This document shows, piece after piece, positions 23,766-34,917 of a stretch of 64,000 nt of DNA; within the stretch, counting starts at the first letter, position 1, and each line of letters starts with the position of its first letter. The stretch comes from Bettongia penicillata ogilbyi (Eukaryota > Chordata > Mammalia > Diprotodontia > Potoroidae). A model generated the notes under the pieces. The model was not told where the DNA came from, did no database searches, and saw nothing but the letters and a program-made list of their open reading frames with translations. Location: contig JAJHZJ010000220.1 in NCBI GenBank assembly GCA_023548195.1, positions 441,279-505,278 on the forward strand, in the 5' to 3' direction. The translations under genes were made by a program, and so were the position numbers.

Positions 23766-25094
23766 TTTCTTATCAATATAATGCTCATCATATATTTTTT
23801 TTATTTAATTCTGACCAGGACAAAATAACTCCCTTCAAAACATGCAATTTCTTCCATGATAACCATATATTTCTTAGATTATATAGCCCCAGTCTAAGTT
23901 GTGATACAAGCCACTTTATTCAGCCAAAACTACTCTCAAAGAATAGTCATCCTTAGCAATACATGAGTGAAAGTTTCCTTATGAATCACGAATCCTACAC
24001 AAAAGGCACAGCCTGCTAGCTTGTCCTAGATATGTTTCCTCCAAAGCTCAAAGTTAACTGTTCATTCTAAGTTGAGTATTTGTGCAGAGGGAATGATGAC
24101 CTGGTTTCATTTCTACTAAGCCTTGTACGTAATTAATCTATATTCATAAAGTCATGTCTCCATTCAACACCACCTTACTGTTTCTTCTCACTTCATATTT
24201 ACTTTTCTGAAGGCAAAATGTGTGCATAAGTGTGAGTTAATTTCTCTTAGACCTGACAATAATTTCTCAGTGATTTAGGATTCATTTTGATTTGGCCTTT
24301 CTACAAGTTAATCCTAAACTAGAACCTTCCATTTTTCCTAAATCTTTCTCTGAGGAAACTTCTGATACCTTAGCTGATTTTATTCTGCAGTAATGTTAAA
24401 ATAAGCACCTTTCTTGCATTTAAGCCAATTTATACATTTGTGACAGAATTGGTGGCTGACTGAAGCCATAATTATAGTAACAATTTATCATAGTTGCAAG
24501 GCTTGATGTCTGGGTCAGGCTATCCCAGAAGAAAAAGAATATAATATTTCCGTCATGTCCTGTAACATAATTTGATTTTTTTTTTTGCACTATTTCTAGG
24601 TTGTGTGTGAGTAAGGAGGCAGAGATGTTAGAGATTTTTGGACTTGGATAAAGCAGGATGGAGAGTTGGTTCCACTTAGTTGTGACCATTGAGACAATGA
24701 CACACCCATAGGGTTATGCCATCACTTCTCTTCAAATGTCACTATCCTGAAAATAATCCCAATTATCCCACTCAAATTATGACTCTGAAGGGAAGAATAT
24801 TGTTTCAGCACTTCTATGAAAAGAATAAAGTTCTAAGACTTGATGGAATTTAATATGGAAGAGAAAAAATCCTTCAACTCCTGAAAAATCTTTTGTGCCG
24901 TGATCATCAGAATTTACCCAGCTTAAACAAGGGAATTAGGTTGCATGGCCATTTTCATGCCTACAACTATATTGAAATATGTCAAATTAAGTATTTTAGT
25001 CTCTTTTCAATTAATACAGCTAGTTATATAGAAAAGTATTTTAAAAAACAGTTAAGAGAGCTGTGTTAACCAAAATTATCATTCATTTGATGCC
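23766..25094. other. Unassigned DNA
   Basis: About 1.3 kb with no gene or repeat family recognised. A minus-strand open frame at 24420-24689 includes a poly-Phe run encoded by an A/T homopolymer and is not convincing. Confidence 0.45.
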
Positions 25095-25330
25095 AGTAAT
25101 AGTAATAGTTAAACATTTATATAAGGCTTTAGGGTTTGTGAAACATTTCAAAATATCATTTTATTTTCTTTTAACAACAATCTTGTGAGGTAGGAGCTAT
25201 TACTATATTTTTGAGATGCAACCACTGAAGCTGAGATATCAAGAGATTTGTCCAGGGTCATACAACACAGGTGTGACAGAGCAGATTTGAATACATGTCT
25301 TCCTGACTCCAAGCCCAGCATTCCCCAAGG
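25095..25330 (-). repeat. MIR-like SINE, antisense, nearly full length
   Basis: 'AAACATTTATATAAGGCTTT', 'TTGTGAGGTAGGAGCTATTA', 'GTCCAGGGTCATACAACAC' and 'GATTTGAATACATGTCTTCC' in antisense order. Confidence 0.82.
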
Positions 25331-25549
25331 TCAATAAGTAAGATTATACATGGTACCAGAAGTGTCTCTATTTTAAAATGTAACATCTCAATTCTTATAA
25401 ATTTATTTAAGTATTCTCACTTGCAAAAGTATTTTACCCAGAAAAATGAATTGTTTTTCTATGCTATCAATCAAAATCAGCTTAGAAGAATATAAACTTC
25501 ATGGTGATAGATTTGCTTGATGATGTTGAGAACTTTGTATTCTAACAAA

Positions 25550-25550
<1 letters not shown>

Positions 25551-25604
<54 letters not shown>

Positions 25605-25637
25605 TACACATGTACACACACACGCACACACACACAT

Positions 25638-25708
<71 letters not shown>
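25551..25708. repeat. (TA)n-(CA)n-(TA)n composite microsatellite
   Basis: TA tract 25551-25597, CA-rich centre 25598-25660 (with ACATGT and CGCA interruptions), TA tract 25661-25708. The two TA arms are of almost equal length and self-complementary. Confidence 0.97.
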
Positions 25709-25712
<4 letters not shown>

Positions 25713-26275
25713 TCTTTGGGCTATTTAAAACATCTTAATTAATTTAACCTACTTTCAGACTAATGAGAAATGCATGCATCTGTGTAGTGAAGACGTGTTT
25801 GTTATTATACACAATTAGCAATGTTAAGCAATTTGTTTTTACAGTGTGTACTAATGACTCTAATATTCTATTTATTTTTATTCTAGTGGGAAATTTTTTT
25901 CCAATAGTATTTTCTTATTCATTGATTTTTTCTTTCTTTTTTAGCAAGATGGGTTGAAAAACTGAAGTTTTTCACTATATACTTTTTAATGATTTTTATT
26001 TTTTGTGATAGTATGTGTGGATAAAATAATTCCAAGTAATTTTCTACGACATTTGAAAAAGATATTGATATAAAATATGAAGTTATTTTTTTATAATTTT
26101 TGACTCAAGAAATTATAGCTTTTTCTATTATATCATACCATCCATTATGCTGTTTTAATTATGTATCATTAATAAATTATAGCTGCTGGGTGAAGAATGA
26201 AGAATTATTTCATACCTTTCAAAAAATATGGTCAAGGAAGGTCATTACATCATCAGATTGGAGATTTTGAGATGA
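25709..26275. other. Unassigned AT-rich DNA
   Basis: No recognised gene or repeat family. Confidence 0.5.
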
Positions 26276-26277
26276 AA

Positions 26278-26418
26278 TGGATACTAGTTACTATCTGGTG
26301 TAGCCTTGTTTTAGAAATGAGGAAAGTTAGGCCCAGAAAAGTTAAATGACTTGTGCAAGGTCCCCCAGGTAGTAGGCCTGGAATTTGAACCTAGTACCTC
26401 TGACTCTAATGCCACATT
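26278..26418 (-). repeat. MIR-like SINE, antisense
   Basis: 'AGAAATGAGGAAAGTTAGGC', 'AATGACTTGTGCAAGGTCCC' and 'GGAATTTGAACCTAGTACCT' in antisense order. Confidence 0.75.
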
Positions 26419-27185
26419 AGTATGTGCATTTTTTTTAACTTCATGAAGGAACATCATTGTTTTAGGAACCCTTGTAAACACTTCCCAAAAAAACACACCC
26501 AGAAAACAAATGTTTATTTATATGAGGGCTGAGAGTATTTTTGTTTATTAGATTATTTAAAATTTGATGAAAAAAGGGCATATGTGGACAGTGCAAAAAT
26601 ATTTTGGAGATGTAGGTATAGGAACCAGTGGAAAAAAGTTGGTTTTCCTGATTGCAAATAAGGTGACTAGTCAAAGTGAAATTTGTAGTAAAGGTGTCTT
26701 GAAAATGATGGAGATTTGGTTAAGAAGGTCAAATACATCAATTTTCCCCAATTCTTACTACATGATAGGGTCACATTTCTCTGACAAAACCTTTCACATC
26801 ACTTCCCTTGTGCAATAGTAATATGCGATAATGGTAAAGCCTATTCATGGTCACTGTGCATTTCTACACTGTCCTTTGAGTGGCATATAAGCCTAATTCT
26901 TCACAGCACGTTACATTATATGATTTGAAGCTATATAGCACCTTTGTTTTAAAAAAAAAGTTTGTTTAAAAACGAGTCTTTATTTCAGAAGGAATATTAG
27001 TATTATTTTTCTAAAGTACTTCAGAATTTGCCAGTCAATCAAGCTTACCTGCTTCCTAATAAATCATGGGACCAACTAATTAGTGTTGGTCCAAGTGTTA
27101 TATACTAAGGGACCAGCTGTGTGGATGATGTATCCCACTGTATATCAAAGTCTAGACAGCAGATATTCTATATCTATTTTTTTCT
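26419..27185. other. Unassigned DNA
   Basis: No recognised gene or repeat. Two opposite-strand open frames (26462-26674 and 26564-26818) overlap and show no family signature. Confidence 0.45.
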
Positions 27186-27189
27186 TTTA

Positions 27190-28075
27190 CTATATGGACA
27201 ATCAGACCAAATTCTTTTGAATGATTATGGTTGTCTTTGAAGAGGCTTTGCAAAGTTGCTGGCCTGATGCAAAAAACAAGAAATCATCTGCAAACAGGAA
27301 TTTTACATTTTATAGGAAAGCCCTATTTCATTTGAAATCGGAACTGGGTCCTTTCCAATAAAATGGTAAATATTTTTGTTGAACATATGGCTTCCTATTT
27401 TATGACTCAATGGATATTAAAAATTAGAAGGTCATTGATCAAAACTATATATGTCTTTGTATCTTTCAAGGAATATTGTAAGATTTAGCATATGGAAGAT
27501 AACTAGCATTTAAGATCATATTTCCATCCACCAAATTACATACTACTAATGTTTAACAAATAGCACAGTGGGTTCTTGTATTCTTTGCCCCTTTCAGTTA
27601 GTTATGGGATTATAAATATATGGCCTGGCATAAAATATCATTTGCCAATACTTGTTTCATCCCTTTTATTCCTCCATTGCTTTATAATCATGAGTTAATA
27701 GGATGGTATTTTAGTTCTAAAGAGATCTGCAATTTTGTTGCTGTGGTTACTACCTCAATTGACACAGATCATCACCCCTCTAGGGTGATCTTTAAGAACT
27801 GCTAAGGGAGGGGGAAAATCATCCTGTAGCCATACTAGTGATGGGTTTCTCAGAACCGATCCCCAACAATAAATGGAATCCTCTTCATTAGTCTGGACTT
27901 GAATTTTGGTAAGATCTGGCAGAGTTCTAGTTCCACCTTCACTGCTTTTGAGAACTAGGAATCATGTCTCAAAATTATGAGGTATCAAAGTAGGACTTTG
28001 GTAAAGTATTAGAATGAATGGCTTACTTTAATCAATATGGAAGCCTGATTCCAAGAAATACATATGCTCTATAAA
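27190..28075 (-). repeat. LINE reverse-transcriptase relic, antisense
   Basis: On the minus strand, codons at 27295-27284 read FADD, the reverse-transcriptase catalytic motif, in a local frame LFADDFLFFASGQQLCKA. The flanking frame breaks down within tens of codons. The sequence to the right (toward the element's 5' side) gives short open pieces only. I cannot assign the clade: RTE is my first guess because RTE pieces are common in the window, with L1 as an alternative. The outer limits are approximate. Confidence 0.42.
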
Positions 28076-28925
28076 GATTAGCTCCCAAGGGATAAAAGTT
28101 TTTGTCATGGTAGCCTGTAATGTGTATGTTCATATAAATATATAGGCAAAATGAAGTACTCATAATTGTGATTTGGAGTTCGAAGAGTTGAAAGTACCTT
28201 TTTATTAGATTTAAGAATGTCTCTGTACTCTTGCCCTTTTTCCTGTAGAAAGTAAAATATACAAAGCAATAATCATGGGTAGCTATTACCCAGAAAAGTC
28301 TTTTATAAAGAAACTTGTCTAAGAGATTGTCTAGGGAGTCAAATTAGTAGCTACAGAGCAGTCCTACTGGTTGTGGTCATTTGATAAGGGATAACTAAAG
28401 AAAAGCAATCTTTGTAATGCAGAGGAACAGTTATCAATCAATCAGGCAATCAGTGAATCCACAGGCAGCCTGAGAGATCAACAAAGTCACAGTATTGGTA
28501 GCTGCCTTGAAGGCACCTAAGTCATACCTATTTTCCTTATGTATTTATAATCAAAATGCCTGGCCAGTTTTAGACTTTCAAAATATTAACTAGAAAATGC
28601 AGGGACTCTGAGCTTTAAGCTTTCTAAATAAATGCAGTATAATTGCAGGAGAAGATTGTTGTAAGTCTCCATACCTAGGATATTCACTTTAGCTAAACAT
28701 TGAAATTACTCTGTTTTGTTGAAGTACTGTGCAGGAAAGAAAACACTTAAAGGAATTTTGCAAAATCTTTTAAATTTAATCCATTTCATTGACCAATTAC
28801 CATTTGGATTCATCATTTCCAACTATTCATTGGAAATAAGTGGATCCACACAATAGTAATTCAAAACCCTTTCTTTGGGACTCCTCCTTAGTGATCAAGA
28901 TGAACCCCAGACTTTTACTTTCCAG
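28076..28925. other. Unassigned DNA
   Basis: No recognised gene or repeat family. Confidence 0.5.
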
Positions 28926-28929
28926 CTTC

Positions 28930-29078
28930 TTTATCATGTAAGTTTGTCTATATGAATGCTTGAGGACAAACACTGAAGATGATTTTTCTTGGTATTTATA
29001 GCACTTAGTACAATAGCTAGTACTTAATTCTTAATGCATGCTTCTTGAATGATTGGCTGGTTGATTCATTTGATCAAT
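28930..29078 (+). repeat. L2 LINE 3' end
   Basis: 'TTGGTATTTATAGCACTTAG', 'TACAATAGCTAGTACTTAAT' and 'TGCTTCTTGAATGATTGGC' match the sense L2 terminus with its short GATT/GGTT tail. Confidence 0.68.
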
Positions 29079-29612
29079 CCAAAGTACACTTCAATTCATG
29101 CCAATAAGAAAATGATGATTTTGTGAGACTATTGAAAAAACACTTTTCTAAATCATATTCTAGTGACCTAAGCATGTATTTTACCTTCAGCAGAAGTCCA
29201 CATGTGTAGACTAGATTCAGATTTTTCTCCTTCTAATTGGATCATTCTTCCTTTTCCAACTCTGATTATCAACCCAATCTCTTGTAATATTGACTTTTGT
29301 ATGTCGTCTACAATAAATACATATTTTCTAATGGAATATACTTTACACGTTAAGCTTCCTTTGGGCCCCAGGTGACAAAGTATTATCTTAAGAAGTAATA
29401 TAAGGTTTTTCCTCTCCCAAAAATATTTAAGAGAGCATATTTCTCTCATAATATAAAGAAAAAAAATCAGTCCCAATATTCTATGTGTTTACTCATGATT
29501 AGGATAAAATTCATTTCTTCTACTATTTCATCATGCAATTAATGATTGATATTCATTGTGTCTACTTGTAGTTATGACCCATTGCATTTTTTCTTTCTAA
29601 ATTGGATTCTTT
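29079..29612. other. Unassigned DNA
   Basis: A 102-codon minus-strand frame (29168-29476) is open but has no domain I recognise; chance is likely. Confidence 0.45.
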
Positions 29613-29614
29613 TC

Positions 29615-29772
29615 AGTGAGTCAATCAATCAATAATGATTAATTAATTGTCCAATAAATGCCAAATGCAGAGTTGGTGCTCAAGATACAAATACAAATAA
29701 TGAAACTACCTTTTTTCTAAAAGAACTTACATTATAATGTTGGAGACAAAAGTAGGCATGAAGCCATGCATA
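29615..29772 (-). repeat. L2 LINE 3' end, antisense
   Basis: 'GTCAATCAATCAATAATGAT', 'GTGCTCAAGATACAAATAC', 'AGAACTTACATTATAATG' and 'TTGGAGACAAAAGTAGGC' are the antisense L2 end. Confidence 0.75.
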
Positions 29773-30224
29773 TTGATTTGGTCATACTTAGAGTGCCCTT
29801 TAGAGCACTGGTCTTTCAGGCATCTGGACACCTGAAAGAGATAAAGTCTGTATTTCACCCTGATATTAATTATAACTAGAAAGTGATGTAGGAATTCCTA
29901 GAATAGGCTCCATGGCTTATTCTCCTTTTTTTTTGAGAGAGACATAGTATTTCTTTTCAAATGAAATAAATTTTATTCTTTAAATTGTAACATCCCCTGA
30001 AAGTCAGAAATACAATCATATTGGTATCACTCATCTGAAGATTTTAAAATTCTGTTTTCTACTCCACAATCTAAGTTATTTACATGTTATAAATGCATCA
30101 CATAACCTCAGAGACAGAACAGAAATCAATATACCACACTCCTATTTCCTGGTAGCTTGACTGAACTACCAACACACATCCTCTATGGTTTCCCAGGAAA
30201 TTCTAACTGTATTTTATGATTCAT
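29773..30224. other. Unassigned DNA
   Basis: No recognised gene or repeat family. Confidence 0.5.
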
Positions 30225-30655
30225 TTTTTAATCAATGCATATTTCATGTGATATTATGTCAAAAGACTTTTGAAAGCCAATATAACAAGTCTGCCACATC
30301 CATGCCTTGTCGATATGTTAGAAAATCAGAAGAAAAAAAAAACAGCTAAAATTGTTATCTGGGATATTTTTACTCACTCTTGAGTTGATTTATAAATTTG
30401 TATTTTCATGGAATCTCTGGGGTTTGGAAGCTAAGATAATTGGTCTTCAAATTTTTAATAGCTTCTATGTGTTCCTTTTTCCCCACTCATCTGTCATCTC
30501 ATAGGTCCTCCAAAAGTCTTGAAATGTCATAATTAATAGCTCTCAAATTTCATTAGGCAGTCATTAAGCTTTCTAGGATGAATTTCATAAGTCTGAAGTT
30601 ATTTCATGTATCTATCCTTACTTTTGCTAATTAAATCATATCTTAGCTTTCTTTG
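30225..30655 (-). repeat. Possible CR1/L3 LINE internal piece, antisense
   Basis: 'TTATGTCAAAAGACTTTTGAA' and 'TTAGGCAGTCATTAAGC' region text resembles the antisense RT part of CR1/L3 elements. Strongly diverged, so tentative. Confidence 0.4.
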
Positions 30656-31044
30656 GATCTGTAAATTTGACAAAGGATAATTACAGAGAGTTATTCTCAC
30701 ACTTTATATATACCATACCTAATTTGGCTAAATTCTGAAGTCACAATGTAGTATTCCTCTGTTAAATTTCATTGGCATTATGTAAGTTGAATATCATATT
30801 TTTTTTTCTAAATTTAGTGAGGAATGAGTAACCCATTGCTTAAGTTAATGAATACTTTATTTTCAGCAATGTAATGTATGACCAAGAGAAACCCTTGGCA
30901 AACAAATTTTGCAATGGGTGCCTTCAGCCTCTCTTGTTTTACTCTCTATCGTAGTCTTTCTTTACACTATCGTCTTTTTACATGTTCAGTGCACTCTTTT
31001 CTTCTAACTTCCCAGAATTTACTCCAGATAATTTGCTTGCTGCT
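30656..31044. other. Unassigned DNA
   Basis: No recognised gene or repeat family. Confidence 0.5.
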
Positions 31045-31081
31045 ATCTGATCTTTGTTCTCAAAGAGGACCATGACATCAA

Positions 31082-31086
31082 AGAGG
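31082..31086. repeat. Left target-site duplication of solo LTR
   Basis: AGAGG, paired with GGAGG at 31683-31687. Confidence 0.55.
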
Positions 31087-31682
31087 TGTAATGGCAAGTA
31101 AAATAGGATCTTTTGCTGTTTTTCTTTTAGTATAATGCCTCTATTTGACTGTGATTAAGGAGGATCTTTCCCACCCATAGTCAGGCCTGAGAAGATCTGT
31201 AGAAAATTCCATGCCTATTGTTAATGAGGCACTGATTCTCAAGGGATGAGATGCCCTCTGACTTTAAAAGGTGTATAAAGACTCTGTGGTGTGGTTTTAT
31301 TTTGGAGCTTACTGACTAGAAGTGTTTGGTTGGCCAGAGAAGGATGCTTGGAAGCAGCTTCAAGGAGCCTTTCCACCTCACTTTGAAAACCCAGATGTTA
31401 GTGCTTCCCTCTCTGGTAACTATGGTCAGACAGTTGGGGTCCAATTGTCTGCTGAATTCAGGCAGAGGAAGCCATGTTTGTTGATCTTTAATTTCTCTGT
31501 ATTTCTTTGAAGTTTTCTCTATTTTCATTGAAGTGCTGACTCCCTTGAACTAGCTGAATGATACATGGGCTTGATTAAAGTGATTCTTAACCCCTCAAAA
31601 ATTGCCTTTCCTTTTATGAATGCAGGTCTAAGAACCTGTGACAGCAGGCCAACCTGTGTATGCTGGTGTGCTTATTGTTACA
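31087..31682 (+). mobile_element. Solo endogenous-retrovirus LTR
   Basis: 596 bp that begins TGTAA and ends TTACA, the inverted termini expected of an LTR. It is flanked by AGAGG (31082-31086) and GGAGG (31683-31687), a 5-bp target duplication with one mismatch. It sits exactly inside an antisense RTE-type repeat that is otherwise continuous. A TATA-like GTATAAAG lies at about 31270-31277 and an ATTAAA signal near 31575, which suggests plus orientation. No internal retroviral region accompanies it, so it is a solo LTR left by recombination. The two short open frames inside it (about 31316-31528) have no coding meaning. ERV class is undetermined. Confidence 0.72.
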
Positions 31683-31687
31683 GGAGG
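31683..31687. repeat. Right target-site duplication of solo LTR
   Basis: GGAGG, paired with AGAGG at 31082-31086; one mismatch. Confidence 0.55.
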
Positions 31688-32217
31688 TGGTACCACATGG
31701 AAGTGAATTGGATTTAAGCAAAGGAGGACTATAAAAAGTCACCAGCCTCACTTTCTGCTCTGGAGTCATCTGGGTCAAGATTTATGCCAGGGCAACTGGA
31801 GACAGCTCACAAAGTAGTGGGGGACTTTGGTTTTTTTCAAAGTAATATCTTTTAAAAGGTCTGAGTTTGACTGAAGCAATGCTCATTCAGTGATTAAGGC
31901 TTAATAAGAAGTGAGGCAAAGAATGGTTTCTTTAAAAAATTAGAAGATCTGGAAGGGGAAGATCATCAGGGTTTCTGGCCCAAATAGAAACAGTAACTAT
32001 TTACATTCATGCTGAGTCAATCAGGGCCCAAACAGTGACCAAGTAGAACTGAGTCTGGACCTTAGAGTTGGCCAATCAATGAAAGCCAGAGTGATATGAT
32101 GTTAAGACTGGCCCTTAAAGGAAAAAACAAAGAAAAAAAATTCATAGATTATAATTTACATTTTTTTTTTTTGGGCAGAGCACCTGCAGGTAAGGGTCTG
32201 ATACCCTATACAGCCAG

Positions 32218-32445
32218 GAAAGAAAGAAAAAAAAGAAGGAAGGAAGGAAGGAAGGAAGGAAGGAAGGAAGGAAGGAAGGAAGGAAGGAAGGAAGGAAGGA
32301 AGGAAAGAAGGAAGGAAGGAAGGAGGGAAGGAAGGAAGGAGGGAAGGAAGGAAGGAAGGAAGGAAGGAAGGAAGGAAGGAAGGAAGGAAGGAAGGAAGGA
32401 AGGAAGGAAGGAAGGAAGGAAGGAGGGAAGGAAGGAAGGAAAGAA
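32218..32445. repeat. (GGAA)n tetranucleotide tract
   Basis: About 50 GGAA/GAAG units with a few AAAG and GAGG variants, one strand entirely purine. Period-4 repeats leave frames open on both strands (Lys-Glu-Gly-Arg or Phe-Leu-Pro-Ser), which explains four long overlapping frames here; none is a gene. Confidence 0.98.
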
Positions 32446-32454
32446 AACCGACCA

Positions 32455-32657
32455 AGAAGGCTCATGGATGTTGCCTCCATCAAACTGAGACCTGTTAAAG
32501 ACCTTAGCTTGAAAAAGCCAAAGTCCCCCACTACATCCTGGGCCATCTCCAGGTGGCCTGATCTGTATCTGGACACTAGACTCAGAGCAGAAAGTGAAGC
32601 TAGAGACTTTACACAGCCCCTCCCTCATTTAAATCCAATTCACTCAAGGGAAAAGAG
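32455..32657 (+). repeat. RTE-type marsupial repeat, sense
   Basis: 'AAGACCTTAGCTTGAAAAAG', 'ACTACATCCTGGGCCATCTC', 'GACTTTACACAGCCCCTCCC' and 'TTTAAATCCAATTCACTC' are the sense form of the repeat seen antisense at 31.7-31.86 kb. Its 3' tail is truncated. A poly-T and about 50 bp of unassigned sequence precede the purine tract on its left. Confidence 0.78.
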
Positions 32658-33522
32658 TTGATAACCGCTGATTTCTATCACTCTGCAATTCAAACAATTA
32701 TTACTTCTACTAAAGATATCATTTGCATTTTAATTGTTAGCTCTAGTTGCAGAATTGCAGATTTTGCCTGGGTTTAATGAATTCAGTAATCAGGTGAGGA
32801 AGGTATTTGAAGTGCAGTGTCTTTTGGAATAACATCAGAAAAATTGTCTATTAAGTTTACCACAGAAAATTATTGTGTATACTCTTCATTCTGTATTCAA
32901 TTCTAGGAAGGGAAAATTTGGGCTTTTGTTTTCCTTAATGGAAACTGGGAGAATCACACATGACAGATATTCTGTGGAATAGACAGCTGTAGCTCTTTAC
33001 TCATGAGGGAATGATGAGAAGTACAGTTTTGTTTTGGTTTCCCCCTTCATATTGAAGGAAAGACTAAAGGATAATGGAAGGTGGAAGATATACTAGAGAA
33101 AGAATTCTGGGTACTTTTGAGACCTACAAAGATCAGAGGGGTCTGGAAATGTAAATGTGCATCAGCAATGAGCCAATTACAAATGAAGTGTGCTGCTTCC
33201 CTGAACTGAATATAATCATGAGTAGTGAGAATTTTGTTTGACTCTGACAGGTTTAAGGAATGATCTGACTTGACAGAATTTTGCTGGTGCACTGACTACC
33301 TGATGCTCTACTATTGGGAACTGACAAATTTATCTTCTCTCCTCTTTTATCCCTTCTCCTTCCTTATTCCTGATTGGAGAACTGCCATCTCTTTCCTTTG
33401 GGAATTCCCTGTTCTCTTTAAACTATATTTGCTATCTCCTTTTAAAATGGGTTTTTGTTTACCCAAAAAGATAAGCTAATTTTTGTGTTCCAAGTGTCTG
33501 CTGTAAAGGAGTAGACTACAGA
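32658..33522. other. Unassigned DNA
   Basis: No recognised gene or repeat family. Opposing short open frames at 33047-33479 are not supported by any signature. Confidence 0.45.
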
Positions 33523-33523
33523 T

Positions 33524-33766
33524 TAGTTGTTCAGTTGTTTCAGTTATATGGAACTCTTTGTGCCTTCATTTGGGGTCTTCTTGTCAAAGATACTGAAGTG
33601 ATTTTTCATTTCCTTCTCCATATCATTTTACTGATGAGGAAACTAAAGGAAACAGGGTTAAGTGATTTGTCCAGGGTCACACAGCTAGTAAGTATCTGAA
33701 GGCGGATTTGATCTCTTGGATTTGAGTCTTCCTGACTTTAGGCCTGCTAATTGCCCCAGCTAGACT
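33524..33766 (-). repeat. tRNA-derived marsupial SINE, antisense, full length
   Basis: 'GTTGTTCAGTTGTTTCAGTT', 'CATTTGGGGTCTTCTTGTCA', 'GATGAGGAAACTAAAGG', 'GTCCAGGGTCACACAGCTAG' and a degenerate antisense head 'GCCCCAGCTAG'. Confidence 0.88.
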
Positions 33767-33914
33767 GCAAGGGGAAAGAATAAAAGAGAATCTATGAAAT
33801 CTACTGTGCTAGACTTAGTCATGCACCCATTAACATGAGACTTTCTCTGGAGACAAAAATAAGAGCTTCATAGATTTATTTTTAATGTCACCTTTATTTT
33901 GGTAGAAAGCTATA

Positions 33915-34092
33915 TCAAAATGATGGTGTTGGCACTAATGTCACAGGACCTGAGTTCAAACTCCAGTTCTTTTATTTACTTGTGTCTTTGAGCAAGTCAC
34001 ATGGCTTTGAGTGCCTCCATTTACTTATTTGTAAAATGATGGAGCTGAATTAGATTGTTTCTAAAAGCCCTTTTATTTAAATACATGCCTTT
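33915..34092 (+). repeat. MIR-like SINE
   Basis: 'ACCTGAGTTCAAACTCCAGT', 'TTGAGCAAGTCACATGGCT' and 'TTTGTAAAATGATGGAGCTG' in sense order. Confidence 0.78.
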
Positions 34093-34745
34093 AATTGTGA
34101 AAAGAACGTATTAAAAAAAACCCCATAGTTTTAAATATGTGTGAATAAAATACAAAGCATGAATATCTCATCTAGGAAGCAGAATTGCTCTACACATTTG
34201 CATTTTCTCATTTGAAGCTAAATCAACTGATTGCTTCAATGATACTTCTAATATAATTTTGCCACTTCAATTAAAAGTGATCCTCCCTTAGTAATTTCAA
34301 GAATCAAATCCTTTATTTTTCTTTCATTTTTTTTTGACAACAAAAAGATCAAAATCCATTTAGGTAGTTAAATACTTGTAAATACATTAGACTTTCAGAG
34401 AAGGTGGACATTATTACTTAAATCTGCTTAAATGGGATTGTCACTCAGAATTATATATGGAACATCTAAAGAACAGAAATTCAGGTCAAGGATGGAGTAA
34501 AAAAAATTATTATTGAAATAAGCAGAACATCAAAAATGAGACAATAAGAACAGCATTCTCTTTCTATTCCTCTCCATTGGCTTGCACGGCTCAGGTTGAG
34601 TATCACTTCTCCTAAACAAAAAACAGATGGTAGGGAGGATTTTCGATGCTATTGCTGTTACCATAAACAGTCGGTTAGGTCCCTTTGGCAAAAGACATCT
34701 TGAGTGCGTCACACACTGCTAGATATTCATAAAATCATACACTAG
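34093..34745. other. Unassigned DNA
   Basis: No recognised gene or repeat family. Confidence 0.5.
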
Positions 34746-34747
34746 AC

Positions 34748-34917
34748 CTGATAGGAACTATAGAGGTTTAATGCCCAACTTTTTAATATATGAGGAAACT
34801 GAGACCAAAGAAGTTAATTTGTCCAAGGTCACATGGACAAATTAAGTGGCAGTGCCAGGATTTGAATCCATATCTTTGGTTCCAGAGTTCTGGCTCTTTT
34901 CACTGTGGACTATTATT
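34748..34917 (-). repeat. MIR-like SINE, antisense
   Basis: 'ATATGAGGAAACTGAGACCA', 'TTGTCCAAGGTCACATGGAC' and 'CAGGATTTGAATCCATATCT' in antisense order. Confidence 0.78.

Larger units (their letters stand above)
31045..32100 (-). repeat. RTE-type marsupial repeat, antisense, split by an LTR
   Basis: Left part (31045-31086): 'TTTGTTCTCAAAGAGGACCA', 'TGACATCA', the reverse complement of the RTE/SINE 3' tail. Right part (31683-about 32100): 'AAGTGAATTGGATTTAAGC', 'AAAAAGTCACCAGCCTCACT', 'GAGTCATCTGGGTCAAGAT' and 'GCTCATTCAGTGATTAAGGC'. The halves join cleanly when the LTR between them is removed. Confidence 0.78.

Noticed and set aside
25477..25711. Frames of Tyr-Ile and Cys-Val repeats on both strands
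   Set aside because: Products of the TA-CA-TA composite tract.
29168..29476. 102-codon minus-strand frame
   Set aside because: No domain recognised, and it ends close to an L2 piece in unassigned DNA. Most likely chance.
32096..32628. Four long overlapping open frames, up to 144 codons, on both strands
   Set aside because: They are produced by the (GGAA)n tetranucleotide tract, which has no stop codons in any phase. Ends lie in repeat-derived DNA.
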